Assembly: GCF_042679605.1 (NCBI RefSeq)
Contig: NZ_JBHTMU010000006.1
Location: 79,464-143,463 of the forward strand
Direction: 5' to 3'
Source of the DNA: Litorisediminicola beolgyonensis
GTDB taxonomy: Bacteria > Pseudomonadota > Alphaproteobacteria > Rhodobacterales > Rhodobacteraceae
DNA length: 64,000 nt
The notes under the pieces are model-generated. The model had not been told where the DNA came from. It was given only the letters and a program-made list of their open reading frames with translations, and did no database searches. A program made the translations under genes and the position numbers. Shown in pieces: positions 49,455 to 59,700 of this stretch (position 1 is its first letter; each line of letters starts with the position of its first letter).

Positions 49455-49856
49455 ATGACCGCCAAGGCCGCCATACTCGCGCTCGCCCTCGCTCTGCCCG
49501 CCAGCGTCGCTCCGGCGCAGGAGGAAGAGCGTGAAGGCCGCTCGCTGATGGAATGGGGGGCCGAGCTCTTCTTCCGCGGCATGATGCAGGAGATGGAGCC
49601 GGCGCTCCGCGATCTTCAGGACCTCGCCGAGGAGATGGAGCCCGCGCTGCGCGAACTCATCGACGAGATCGGCCCCGCGCTTCTGGATTTCGTGGAAGAG
49701 ATGGGACCGGCTCTCGAAGATCTCATGGCCGAGGTGCAGGACTGGTCCTATTACCACCCGCCCGAGATCCTGCCCAATGGCGACATCATCATCCGCAGAC
49801 GGGAAGACGCGCCGCCCCTGGAGGAGGCCGAGCCCGACGGCGAGATCGAGCTCTGA
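49455..49856 (+). CDS. Small exported protein with 11-residue helical repeats
   Basis: A 133-residue exported protein of unknown function. It has a signal peptide (MTAKAAILALALALPASVAP) and then an acidic helical segment of four related units (residues 46-92): EMEPALRDLQDLAE, EMEPALRELID, EIGPALLDFVE and EMGPALEDLMA. Three have exactly 11 residues, a hendecad period. A tail YYHPPEILPNGDIIIRRRED follows. There are no ATPase motifs, although I recall relatives in databases being labelled AAA+ ATPase, which this sequence does not support. Confidence 0.82.
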   Translation: MTAKAAILALALALPASVAPAQEEEREGRSLMEWGAELFFRGMMQEMEPALRDLQDLAEEMEPALRELIDEIGPALLDFVEEMGPALEDLMAEVQDWSYYHPPEILPNGDIIIRRREDAPPLEEAEPDGEIEL

Positions 49857-49918
49857 ACCCTTGCGGGAACCGCCGAACCGCGTCAGGTCTTTGACCTGCA
49901 ACCGGTTTGGAGATTTGC

Positions 49919-50866
49919 GTGACCCCAATCTGTGCTTTCGACATCGCTCCGCGCGGTCGCGCCTCTGCTGCCGATCTGGGCGCGCCGCTGCCCGAACAGG
50001 GCTACCGCTGGCTGCATCTCGATCTGGGCGATGCCGGTGTCGAGGACTGGCTCTACGACACCTTGCCCGAACGCGCCGCCGAGGCGCTGGCCCGCGCCGA
50101 GACACGCCCACGCGCAGCGCCCCATGACGGCGGCATCATCTTCGTTCTGCGCGGCCTCAACCTCAACGAGGACAGCGACCCCGAGGACATGGTTTCGCTG
50201 CGTGGCTGGGCGACGGACCGGCTGGTGGTCACGACCCGCCGCCGCAAGGTCTTTGCCGCCGACGCGCTGCGCCGCGAAGCCGAGCGCGGCCATGCCCCCG
50301 AGACAGCGGGGATGTTCCTCGCCGCGCTGGCCGAGAATTTCACCGACCGGATCGAGGCCAATGGCGTGGCGCTCGAAGACCGTGTGGACGATCTCGAAGA
50401 GCTGCTCTTCGTCGACGACCAAGCCGACAAGGCCGAGGATCTGCCCGAGCTTCGCCGCGGCGCCATCCGGCTCGGACGGTTTCTGAAGCCGCAGGCCGCC
50501 GCGATCCACGCGCTCGCCGATCCGCGCATGCCGGTCATCGACGCAGACGCGCGCGAGGATCTGGCCGAGATCGCCGACCGCGCGCAGCGCGCGGTCGAGG
50601 AACTGGACGCCGTCCGCGACCGTCTGGCGGCGCTGGCCGACCACCTGGAGGGACGGCGGGACATGCGGCTCAGCCGGAACTCCTACGCGCTGTCCGTAGT
50701 GGCGGCGATCTTCCTGCCGATGAGCTTTCTCACCGGCCTTTTCGGCGTCAACGTCGCGGGAATGCCGGGCACGCAGGTCGGCTGGGCCTTTGCCGCGCTC
50801 TGCGGCGTCTCGGCCCTGACCGGCGTCGCCGTCTGGGCCTTGATGCGGATCCTGCGGCTCTTCTGA
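49919..50866 (+). CDS. CorA-family divalent cation transporter, ZntB-like
   Basis: A 315-residue protein with a long cytoplasmic N-terminal domain and two C-terminal transmembrane helices. The loop between them reads FGVNVAGMPG: GVN instead of the CorA hallmark GMN, as in ZntB-type transporters. GTG 49919 is preferred because GGAG lies 6 bases upstream; an in-frame TTG at 49907 is possible. The body is rich in charged helices (about 130-250). ZntB proteins move zinc; the direction and metal here are inferred by family only. Confidence 0.86.
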   Translation: MTPICAFDIAPRGRASAADLGAPLPEQGYRWLHLDLGDAGVEDWLYDTLPERAAEALARAETRPRAAPHDGGIIFVLRGLNLNEDSDPEDMVSLRGWATDRLVVTTRRRKVFAADALRREAERGHAPETAGMFLAALAENFTDRIEANGVALEDRVDDLEELLFVDDQADKAEDLPELRRGAIRLGRFLKPQAAAIHALADPRMPVIDADAREDLAEIADRAQRAVEELDAVRDRLAALADHLEGRRDMRLSRNSYALSVVAAIFLPMSFLTGLFGVNVAGMPGTQVGWAFAALCGVSALTGVAVWALMRILRLF

Positions 50867-50955
50867 CGTGGCGGCATGCGATCTCGGCTGTCAGCGCTCG
50901 GTCCGTGCGCTATTCTCCCAAGGAATGACCCGGTAACCCAGTCGCGGAGGACGCC

Positions 50956-51735
50956 ATGAGCCTGATGAAAACCCTGACCAAAGTCGCCATCGGATACGCG
51001 GTGGCACGTGGTGTCGACCGGATGGCGTCGGGCAAGGGGCTCTCGGGTCTCTTCGGCGGCAGCGCGCAGGTCAAGGGCCGCCACCCGGCGACCAAGGCGG
51101 GCACGCAGATGACCGGCGCGGCGCAGGCCGGGATGCAGCAGGCGACGCAGCCCTTCCAGTCGATGATCGACCAGCTTCAGGAGTTCGGGCGCAACATGGG
51201 CGGCGCGATGGGCGGCGGCCTCGGCGGCCGCTCCGGCGGCGGGCTCCTGTCCTCGGTCCCCTCGGGCGGCACCGGCATGGCCGGGCTCGCGGCCGCGGCG
51301 GGTGGGGCCGCGACGATGGGCGGGCAGGGGATCGGCGCGCTGATCGACCGCTTCAACACCGAGGCGACCGCACCCGAGATGGAAAAGAGCGCAGGCCTGC
51401 TTCTCCGCGCGATGATCCAGGCGGCGAAATCCGACGGCGAGATCGACGACGAGGAACGCGCCAAGCTTCTGGAGCTTGTCGGCGACGATGCCTCCGAGGC
51501 CGATATCGCCTTTGTCTCCGAGCAGCTCTCCGCGCCCGTCGATCCCGATGCGCTGGCGTCCGACACGCCCGAGCAGATGCGCCTGCCGGTCTATTCCTCG
51601 GCGCTGATGGCGATCCGGGTCGATACGGATGCCGAGGCGCAGTTCCTCGACCGTCTCGCGCAGGGGCTCGGCCTCGACGAGCCGACGGTGAACGCGGTGC
51701 ATCTGCAGATGGGCCAGAAGCCGCTCTACGTCTGA
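50956..51735 (+). CDS. DUF533 (TerB-like) protein
   Basis: A 259-residue protein of unknown function. After a basic N-terminus comes a glycine-rich disordered stretch (about 80-125), then a TerB-like helical domain (about 140-255) with LLLRAMIQAAKSDGEIDDEERAKLLELV (two pieces: AMIQAAKSDGEID and ERAKLLELV) and a C-terminal acidic segment. DUF533 proteins are often called tellurite-resistance-like, but resistance is not implied. It is separated by 89 bases from the ZntB-like gene and 10 from the EamA transporter. Confidence 0.84.
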   Translation: MSLMKTLTKVAIGYAVARGVDRMASGKGLSGLFGGSAQVKGRHPATKAGTQMTGAAQAGMQQATQPFQSMIDQLQEFGRNMGGAMGGGLGGRSGGGLLSSVPSGGTGMAGLAAAAGGAATMGGQGIGALIDRFNTEATAPEMEKSAGLLLRAMIQAAKSDGEIDDEERAKLLELVGDDASEADIAFVSEQLSAPVDPDALASDTPEQMRLPVYSSALMAIRVDTDAEAQFLDRLAQGLGLDEPTVNAVHLQMGQKPLYV

Positions 51736-51745
51736 GGGTTTTTCC

Positions 51746-52612
51746 ATGACATCCGAGGCCAAGGGCCTCGCGCTTGCCGTCACCGGGGCGCTCGTGCTGA
51801 CCCCGGACGCGCTCTTCATGCGCCTGTCTGGCATGGACGGGCTCCAGATGCTCGCCTGGCGGGCGCCCTGCATGGGGCTCGTCTTCCTGACGGTCTGGCT
51901 GCTCGCGACGCGGGAGCCGGGAGATCTGCGCCGCCTGGCCTCGGGCGCCGGAGTGACGGTCTTGGGCGCGCAGGTGGTCAATGCCACGCTCTTTCCCATG
52001 GGGATCGCGCTCGCGCCGGTGGCCGTGATGCTTCTGGCGGTCGCGACGGTGCCGGTCTGGTCGGCGCTCCTCGCCCGCGCCGTCTATGGCGAGACGACCA
52101 GCTACCGGACTTGGGCCGCGATTGCCGCGGTCTTTGTCGGGATCGCCGTCGCGGTCAGCGGCGAAGAGGGCGGGATCGGCAGCGGCGCTCTCTGGGGCGT
52201 GGTTTGCGGCCTGGGTGTGGCCGTGTCGCTGGCGACGAGCTTCGTGACCCTCCGCCACAATCCCGAGCTGCCGCTCCTTCTGGCGGTCGGGATCGGGGCG
52301 GTCCTGGCCGGTCTGATCGGCATCGCCGCGACGGGGCCCTCGAACATGGCCGACGGGCAGGTCTGGGCGATCCTTATCACCGGGCTCGTGATCCTGCCGA
52401 TTTCGTTCCTGTCGCTGAACGCCGCGACCCGCTGGACGGCGGCGGCCAATGTCAGCCTCCTGATGCTCCTTGAGACCGTGCTCGGCCCGCTCTGGGTCTG
52501 GTGGGGCATCGGCGAGGCGCCCGGACCCCGCGCGCTGATCGGAGGCGCCATCGTGGTGGGCAGCCTCCTCCTTTATCTTCTGAGCCGCCGCAGGCGCGGG
52601 CGCGCCGTCTGA
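51746..52612 (+). CDS. DMT-superfamily (EamA) transporter
   Basis: A 288-residue inner-membrane protein of about ten transmembrane helices, made of two EamA repeats (about 8-135 and 150-280). Typical elements include LMLLAVATVPVWSALLAR and the C-terminal SLLMLLETVLGPLWVW. Family members export amino acids, nucleosides or other metabolites; the substrate cannot be told here. It ends 6 bases before the convergent selO stop. Confidence 0.88.
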   Translation: MTSEAKGLALAVTGALVLTPDALFMRLSGMDGLQMLAWRAPCMGLVFLTVWLLATREPGDLRRLASGAGVTVLGAQVVNATLFPMGIALAPVAVMLLAVATVPVWSALLARAVYGETTSYRTWAAIAAVFVGIAVAVSGEEGGIGSGALWGVVCGLGVAVSLATSFVTLRHNPELPLLLAVGIGAVLAGLIGIAATGPSNMADGQVWAILITGLVILPISFLSLNAATRWTAAANVSLLMLLETVLGPLWVWWGIGEAPGPRALIGGAIVVGSLLLYLLSRRRRGRAV

Positions 52613-52618
52613 GCCGGA

Positions 52619-54037
52619 TCAGGTCCCGCAGAAGGTCGCCAGCACCCGCTCGTCCGGGAGAGGCGCACGGGTCAGATCGGCGTCCTCCGCCCGCGGCGTG
52701 AAGGGATCGGAGAGAACCCGGTTCAGCCGGTGGAACGGGGCATCGTCGCCCGCGACCGCGGCCATGATCGCAGCTTCGATCCGGTGCGTGCGGGGGATCA
52801 CCCAGGGGTTCGTGCGCGCCATCAGCGCCTGCGGCTCGGGCTCATCGGCGATCCGCTCTGTCCAGCGCGGCTCCCAGAGATCGAAAAGCGCGGGGTCGGT
52901 GAACTGATCCCGCGCGCCGCCATCGCCGAGCGCGCGGAAGGTGTTGGTGAAATCCGCCTGTCCCTCCTGCATCCGGGTCAGGAGGTCGGCGACCAGGTCC
53001 TTGTCCTCGGGGCGCAGGTTCGAAATGCCGATCTTGGCGGCGAAGCGGCGCTCCCAGGCCGCGCGAATCAGCTCGGGCATGGCGTGAACGCGCTGGGTGA
53101 AATCGGCGACCGCCGTCTCGGGATCGGGCATCAGGGGCAAGAGCGCCGTGGCGAGCTGAGCCATGTTCCAGACGATGATGTCGGCCTGGTTGGCGTAGCC
53201 GTAGCGGCCGTAGCGGTCGATGGACGAGAACACCGTCTCGGGGTGATAGGCATCCATGAAGGCACAGGGGCCGTAATCGATGGTCTCGCCCGACAGCGTG
53301 CAGTTGTCTGTGTTCATCACGCCGTGAATGAAGCCGAGGCTCATCCACTGAGCCACCAGCTCGGCCTGCCGTGCGATGACCTTGGACAAGAGGTCAGCCG
53401 GGTCGCGCGCCTCGGGGTAATGGCGCTCGACCGTATAGGCGTAGAGCGCTTCGAGCCCCTCCTGGTCGCGGCGGGCGTGGAAGACCTGGAAGGTGCCGAC
53501 GCGGATATGGCTTTGCGCGACGCGGGTGAGGACCGCGCCGGGATAGGGCTCTTCGCGGATCACCGTCTCGCCGGTGCGGGTCGCGGCCAGCGCGCGCGTG
53601 CTCGGCACGCCCATCGCGTGCATCGCCTCCGAGACGAGGTATTCGCGCAGCACCGGACCGAGCCAGGCGCGCCCGTCGCCCATGCGCGAATAGGGCGTCG
53701 GGCCCGAGCCCTTGAGCTGGATGTCGCGCCGCGTGCCGCTCCGGTCCACCACCTCGCCCAGAAGCAGCGCGCGCCCGTCGCCGAGCTGCGGGTTGAACTG
53801 GCCGAATTGGTGCCCGGCATAGAGCTGCGCGAGCGGGGCGGCGTTCTCGGGCGTGGCATTGCCCGAAAAAATCCGTGCGAGATCGTCCTCGGGGCCCGCC
53901 TCGATGCCAAGCTCCTCGGCCAGAGCGTGATTGAAGGCGATGAGGGACGGAGCCTGGACCGGGCTGGGCCCGAGGCGCGTGTAGAAGCGCTCGGGCAGGC
54001 GGGCGTAGCTGTTGTCGAAGGGGATCGCTGTCTGCAT
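52619..54037 (-). CDS. selO: Protein adenylyltransferase SelO (YdiU family)
   Basis: A 472-residue pseudokinase-fold enzyme that transfers AMP from ATP to Ser, Thr or Tyr of target proteins and is linked to redox stress. The family start FDNSYARLPERFYTR, the GDGRALLLGEVVDRSG and LKGSGPTPYSRMGDGRA (glycine-rich region), LVSEAMHAMGVPSTRALA, and the active site VMNTDNCTLSGETIDYGPC with Asn and Asp are all present. The chain ends ATFCGT, so a cysteine lies where many relatives have a C-terminal redox-active Cys or selenocysteine. The gene converges on the EamA transporter. Confidence 0.94.
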   Translation of the reverse strand: MQTAIPFDNSYARLPERFYTRLGPSPVQAPSLIAFNHALAEELGIEAGPEDDLARIFSGNATPENAAPLAQLYAGHQFGQFNPQLGDGRALLLGEVVDRSGTRRDIQLKGSGPTPYSRMGDGRAWLGPVLREYLVSEAMHAMGVPSTRALAATRTGETVIREEPYPGAVLTRVAQSHIRVGTFQVFHARRDQEGLEALYAYTVERHYPEARDPADLLSKVIARQAELVAQWMSLGFIHGVMNTDNCTLSGETIDYGPCAFMDAYHPETVFSSIDRYGRYGYANQADIIVWNMAQLATALLPLMPDPETAVADFTQRVHAMPELIRAAWERRFAAKIGISNLRPEDKDLVADLLTRMQEGQADFTNTFRALGDGGARDQFTDPALFDLWEPRWTERIADEPEPQALMARTNPWVIPRTHRIEAAIMAAVAGDDAPFHRLNRVLSDPFTPRAEDADLTRAPLPDERVLATFCGT

Positions 54038-54115
54038 GGGGCCTAGGTAAGCCTCTGCGCGCCGTCTTGAAAGGCTCGCGGGCGCGTGCGGCGGACCAAC
54101 CCGCGAGAGACGGGG

Positions 54116-54565
54116 TTAGCGCAGCACCCGGCTCATGAACATGTAGCCGTCGCGCGGCTTGAAGCGCGCGCGGGCGTAGAAGCGCTGGGCCTGCTCGTCC
54201 TCGCGCGCCACCTCGAGATGCATGGCGCGGACGCCGGCCTCGCGGAGCGCCTTGGCGATCCCGTCGAGCGCCTCGCTTCCCATACCGCGGCGGCGCACGG
54301 CGGGACGGATGTAGATCTCGTCGATCACCGCATCGAGACCGCCAAATTCGAGCGACCAGCCGAAGCAGACGGCGATGTAGCCCACCGGTGCCTTGCGCGG
54401 GCCGATGATCCAGATCGCCCCGTGGGGCGAGCCGTCGAGAAGCGGTGCGACCGCCTCGGCTCGGGTCTCCAGATCGGTCTCGTAGCCGCGCTCGGCGTGA
54501 AAGGCCGCGATCAGCGGCAGGAGCCGGTCGGTATCCTCGGACGTGGCGAGATGCAGCGATTTCAT
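54116..54565 (-). CDS. GNAT-family N-acetyltransferase
   Basis: A 149-residue acetyl-CoA-dependent acyltransferase. It opens with KSLHLATSEDTDRLLPLIAAF. The CoA-binding loop is RRRGMGSEALDGIAKAL near 92-108, and HLEVAREDEQAQRFYARARF is the C-terminal motif. The acceptor is unknown. It lies 78 bases before the selO start and 97 bases after the nucleoside hydrolase, all on the same strand. Confidence 0.85.
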   Translation of the reverse strand: MKSLHLATSEDTDRLLPLIAAFHAERGYETDLETRAEAVAPLLDGSPHGAIWIIGPRKAPVGYIAVCFGWSLEFGGLDAVIDEIYIRPAVRRRGMGSEALDGIAKALREAGVRAMHLEVAREDEQAQRFYARARFKPRDGYMFMSRVLR

Positions 54566-54662
54566 GCGGGCCTTTCGCGGCGGCTGGGGGCAGTGGCCGT
54601 GGCTTACGCCAAAGCGGGGCAGGGGGAAAGCCGATGGCGGGCGTAGACCGGCGGGAGGATGC

Positions 54663-55604
54663 TCAGAGCCGCGCGAGCCGTTCGGTCAGGAGCGAAAAGA
54701 ACCCGTCCGCGTCGAGATCGCCGATGAAATGCGCGTTGGGCGCCCGATCCGTCACGCCCCACCAATCGGCGACGGTCATGCCGAGCGTCAGCTCGGACCG
54801 GGTCTCGATCTCGACATTGATCCGGCGGCCCGAGAAGGTCTCGGGGCGGAGCAGATGGGCGATCACGCAGGGGTCATGCAGGGGCGCGCCCTGGGATCCG
54901 TATTTCTCCTTGTCGAAGCGCTCGAAGAAATCGGTCATCTCGGCCACCGCATGTCCGACGGCGGAGCCGAGCGCCCGGAAGGCGTCGTTGCGGGGCGCGG
55001 TTACGAGCGCCTTATGCGTCACGTCGAGCGGCAGGACGGTCAGCGGCACGCCCGAGCGGAAGACGATCTCGGCGGCTTCGGGATCGACATAGATGTTGAA
55101 CTCGGCCGTCGGGGTGATGTTGCCGACCTCGAAATAGGCGCCGCCCATCAGCACGATCTCGCGAATCTTCGGCGCGATGTCGGGCGCGCGGGTGAGCGCC
55201 GTGGCGATGTTGGTCAGAGGCCCCAGGGGGCAGATCGTGACCTCGCCCGCGGGCCGGGCGCGGACCGTGTCGATGATCGCGTCAACGGCGTGCCCGTCGG
55301 CGAGCGGCATGGTCGGCTCTGGCAGGACGGGGCCGTCGAGCCCGGTCTTGCCGTGGACATGCTCGGCGGTCACGAGCTTGCGCGCCAGAGGACGGTCGCA
55401 GCCCGCGTGAATCGCGATATCGGGGCGTCCCGCCAACTCGCAGACGATGCGGGCATTGCGCGTGGTCAGATCGAGCGGCACATTGCCCGCGACGGTTGTG
55501 ATCGCCAGAACCTCCAGGTCCTCGGGCGAGGCGAGCGCCAAGAGGATCGCCACGGCGTCGTCCTGGCCGGGATCGGTGTCGATGATGATGGGACGCGGGG
55601 CCAT
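54663..55604 (-). CDS. Nucleoside hydrolase (inosine-uridine preferring family)
   Basis: Hydrolyses the N-glycosidic bond of ribonucleosides to give base and ribose. The 313-residue protein starts at 55604 (MAPRPIIIDTDPGQDDAVA), with GGAG upstream. DTDPGQDD is the calcium-binding cluster of the family. TVAGNVPLDLTTRNA, LGPLTNIATAL, EIVLMGGAYFE and HDPCVIAHLL are further conserved motifs, the last supplying active-site His and Asp. It is divergent from zwf, sharing a 235-base promoter region. Confidence 0.92.
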   Translation of the reverse strand: MAPRPIIIDTDPGQDDAVAILLALASPEDLEVLAITTVAGNVPLDLTTRNARIVCELAGRPDIAIHAGCDRPLARKLVTAEHVHGKTGLDGPVLPEPTMPLADGHAVDAIIDTVRARPAGEVTICPLGPLTNIATALTRAPDIAPKIREIVLMGGAYFEVGNITPTAEFNIYVDPEAAEIVFRSGVPLTVLPLDVTHKALVTAPRNDAFRALGSAVGHAVAEMTDFFERFDKEKYGSQGAPLHDPCVIAHLLRPETFSGRRINVEIETRSELTLGMTVADWWGVTDRAPNAHFIGDLDADGFFSLLTERLARL

Positions 55605-55710
55605 TTCGAACTCCGGGACGGTTGGCGAAAGCTCGGATGTGGTCGCATGGGGGCACCTGCTTCGCAAGATGCCGCAACTGTTGCCGCTCTGCCTTCAACA
55701 TTGCTCTGGG

Positions 55711-55738
55711 CCGAACCTGCGTTAGACTCTGTGTCGGG
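55711..55738 (+). promoter_or_regulatory. Putative zwf promoter
   Basis: TTGCTC (55711-55716), 16-base spacer, TAGACT (55733-55738). The predicted start at about 55745 gives a leader of about 95 bases. The match is moderate but lies in the right place relative to the palindrome. Confidence 0.42.
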
Positions 55739-55756
55739 CTTGGTGTAAAGAAGCGC

Positions 55757-55770
55757 CGTTAGCGCTAACG
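55757..55770. promoter_or_regulatory. LacI-type operator before zwf (CceR-like)
   Basis: CGTTAGCGCTAACG is a perfect 14-bp palindrome with the central CG-type dyad of LacI-family sites. It lies just downstream of the predicted start, where a repressor would block transcription. In Rhodobacter sphaeroides the LacI-family regulator CceR controls zwf and related genes; assignment here is by analogy. Confidence 0.55.
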
Positions 55771-55839
55771 ACCTCGGTGCCTTTCGATCCGTGGCCGCTG
55801 GTGCGACCTTGGCTGAAGACTGTAACGGAGAGCGGACAC

Positions 55840-57291
55840 ATGGTTTCGCGCGTCATCCCGGTCGACCCGTTCGACCTCGTTATCTTCGGCGCCACGGGCG
55901 ATCTGGCCCGGCGCAAGATCCTGCCGGGGCTGTTCCGGCGCTACCTGTCGGGGCAGATGCCGGCCGAGGCGCAGATCCTCGGCGCCGCACGCTCCGAGAT
56001 GGACGACGGCGCGTTCCGCACCATGGTGCGCGAAGCCATCGCCGAGTTCGACAGCACGGAACACAAGCCCGAAGAGCTCGACGCCTTTCTCGAGCGCGTG
56101 GGCTACGAGGCCGTGGATGCCAAGGGCACCGGCGGCTGGGACGCGCTGCGCGGCAGGCTCCGCGACGACGCGGTGCGCGCCTTCTACTTCTCCGTCGCGC
56201 CCTCGCTCTTCGGCGATATCGCCGAGCGCCTGCGCACCCACGGGCTCGCGACCGAGGCCACCCGGATCGTGGTCGAAAAGCCCTTCGGCAAGGATCTCGA
56301 GACCGCCAAGGCGCTGAACGCCACGCTGGCGCAGCATTTCGACGAGACGCAGATCTACCGGATCGACCACTATCTCGGCAAAGAGACGGTCCAGAACCTG
56401 ATGGCCGTGCGCTTCGGCAACACGCTCTTCGAGCCGCTCTGGAACGCGCAATATGTCGATCACATCCAGATCACCGTGGCCGAGACCGTCGGCGTCGGCG
56501 GGCGCGGCGGCTATTACGACACATCGGGCGCCATGCGGGACATGGTCCAGAACCACCTGATGCAGCTTCTCTGCCTGATCGCGATGGAGCCGCCCGCCAA
56601 GTTCGAGCCCGACGCGGTGCGCGACGAGAAACTCAAGGTGATCCGCGCGCTCGAACCGGTCGAGCCCTACCACATCGTTCGCGGCCAGTATGACCGCGAC
56701 GAGGAGCAGCCGGGCTACCGGGCGCATGTCGAGAACCCGCGCAGCTTCACCGAGAGCTTCGTGGCGATGAAGCTCCATATCTCGAACTGGCGCTGGGCGG
56801 GCACGCCGTTCTACATCCGCACCGGCAAGATGCTCCGGGCCCGAACCTCGGAGATCGCTGTCGTGTTCAAGGACGCGCCGCATTCGATCTTCGGCGCCGA
56901 GGCGGGGCGGCACCGCAACGTGCTGGCGATCCGGCTGCAGCCGAACGAGGGTATGACCCTCGACGTCACCATCAAGGAGCCGGGACCGGGCGGCATGCGC
57001 CTTCTCGACGTGCCTCTGGACATGTCCTTCGCCGATGCGATCGGCCCCGAGGGCGCCGATGTGCCCGACGCCTATGAGCGTCTGATCATGGACGTGATCC
57101 GCGGCAACCAGACGCTCTTCATGCGCGGCGACGAGGTCGAGGCTGCCTGGGCCTGGACCGATCCGATCATCGCGGGCTGGACCGGGCGCAACGACGTGCC
57201 GAAGCTCTATGACGCGGGCTCGTCGGGACCCGAGGATGCGCTGATGCTGATGCATCGCGATGGCCGCCGCTGGAGGGAGATCAAGGCATGA
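55840..57291 (+). CDS. zwf: Glucose-6-phosphate dehydrogenase
   Basis: Oxidises glucose 6-phosphate to the lactone with NAD(P)+, feeding the Entner-Doudoroff and pentose-phosphate routes. The 483-residue protein starts at 55840 ([12 protein letters not shown]) after GGAG; an in-frame ATG at 55777 gives an implausible extension. Motifs: nucleotide loop [20 protein letters not shown], the active-site RIDHYLGKE, and [12 protein letters not shown]. Overlaps pgl by 4 bases. Its leader carries the LacI-type palindrome. A standard sugar-catabolism operon. Confidence 0.96.
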   Translation: MVSRVIPVDPFDLVIFGATGDLARRKILPGLFRRYLSGQMPAEAQILGAARSEMDDGAFRTMVREAIAEFDSTEHKPEELDAFLERVGYEAVDAKGTGGWDALRGRLRDDAVRAFYFSVAPSLFGDIAERLRTHGLATEATRIVVEKPFGKDLETAKALNATLAQHFDETQIYRIDHYLGKETVQNLMAVRFGNTLFEPLWNAQYVDHIQITVAETVGVGGRGGYYDTSGAMRDMVQNHLMQLLCLIAMEPPAKFEPDAVRDEKLKVIRALEPVEPYHIVRGQYDRDEEQPGYRAHVENPRSFTESFVAMKLHISNWRWAGTPFYIRTGKMLRARTSEIAVVFKDAPHSIFGAEAGRHRNVLAIRLQPNEGMTLDVTIKEPGPGGMRLLDVPLDMSFADAIGPEGADVPDAYERLIMDVIRGNQTLFMRGDEVEAAWAWTDPIIAGWTGRNDVPKLYDAGSSGPEDALMLMHRDGRRWREIKA

Positions 57292-57965
57292 GCTACCGGT
57301 TCGAGGAATATGCCGACCGGGAGATGCTGTTCATCGACCTCGCCAACCGCATCGCCGGCGAGCTGAAGGACGCGCTCGAGCGCGCCGAGCGGGTCGTGCT
57401 GGCGGTTCCCGGCGGCACCACGCCGGGTCCGGTCTTCGACGATCTCTGCTGCGTCGATCTGGACTGGGCGCGGGTGGATGTCATGCTCACCGACGAGCGC
57501 TGGGTTCCCGAGGATCACGACCGCTCGAACACCCGGCTCCTGCGCGAGCGGCTTCTGACGGGACGCGCCGCAGAGGCGCGGCTCTTGCCGATGTTCCTGC
57601 CCTGCCAGGAGCCCGAGGATCGGCTGGCCGAGCTCGAAGAGATCATCTCGCCGGAGCTGCCGCTCTCGGTCGTGGTGCTCGGGATGGGCGCGGACATGCA
57701 CACCGCGTCGATCTTTCCGGGCGCCGACCGGCTGGAGGACGCGCTCGACAAGCGCGCGCCGATCCTGATGCCGATGCGCGCGCCGGGCGCGCCCGAGCCG
57801 CGCATCACGCTGACCGCGCCGGTGCTGAACGGCGCGATGTCGAAACACATTCTGATCGTCGGTGCCGAGAAACGCGCGGCGCTGGAAAACGCGAAAGGGA
57901 AACCGGCCAAAGAGGCACCGATCAACGCGGTGCTCGATGGCGCGGTGGTTCATTGGGCGGAGTGA
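57288..57965 (+). CDS. pgl: 6-phosphogluconolactonase
   Basis: Hydrolyses the lactone produced by Zwf to 6-phosphogluconate. The 225-residue protein of the DevB/SOL type shows [18 protein letters not shown] and the active-site [36 protein letters not shown] is a further conserved motif. The start overlaps the zwf stop (ATGA), and pgi follows 5 bases later. The gene order zwf-pgl-pgi matches Rhodobacter relatives. Confidence 0.95.
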   Translation: MSYRFEEYADREMLFIDLANRIAGELKDALERAERVVLAVPGGTTPGPVFDDLCCVDLDWARVDVMLTDERWVPEDHDRSNTRLLRERLLTGRAAEARLLPMFLPCQEPEDRLAELEEIISPELPLSVVVLGMGADMHTASIFPGADRLEDALDKRAPILMPMRAPGAPEPRITLTAPVLNGAMSKHILIVGAEKRAALENAKGKPAKEAPINAVLDGAVVHWAE

Positions 57966-57970
57966 GCGAC

Positions 57971-59548
<1,578 letters not shown>

Positions 59549-59700
59549 GCGCCTGACCCCGCGCATGTCGGCCTGCGGCAACGCGCCGCGGGCCGCTTGG
59601 TTCCTTACTCTCAAATATATATTTTTTCGCGCCTGCAGGGAACGACACATCTCCCAGTCATGTTTTCATGTCAGACTTGTCGAAAACGAGAGGACATGAC

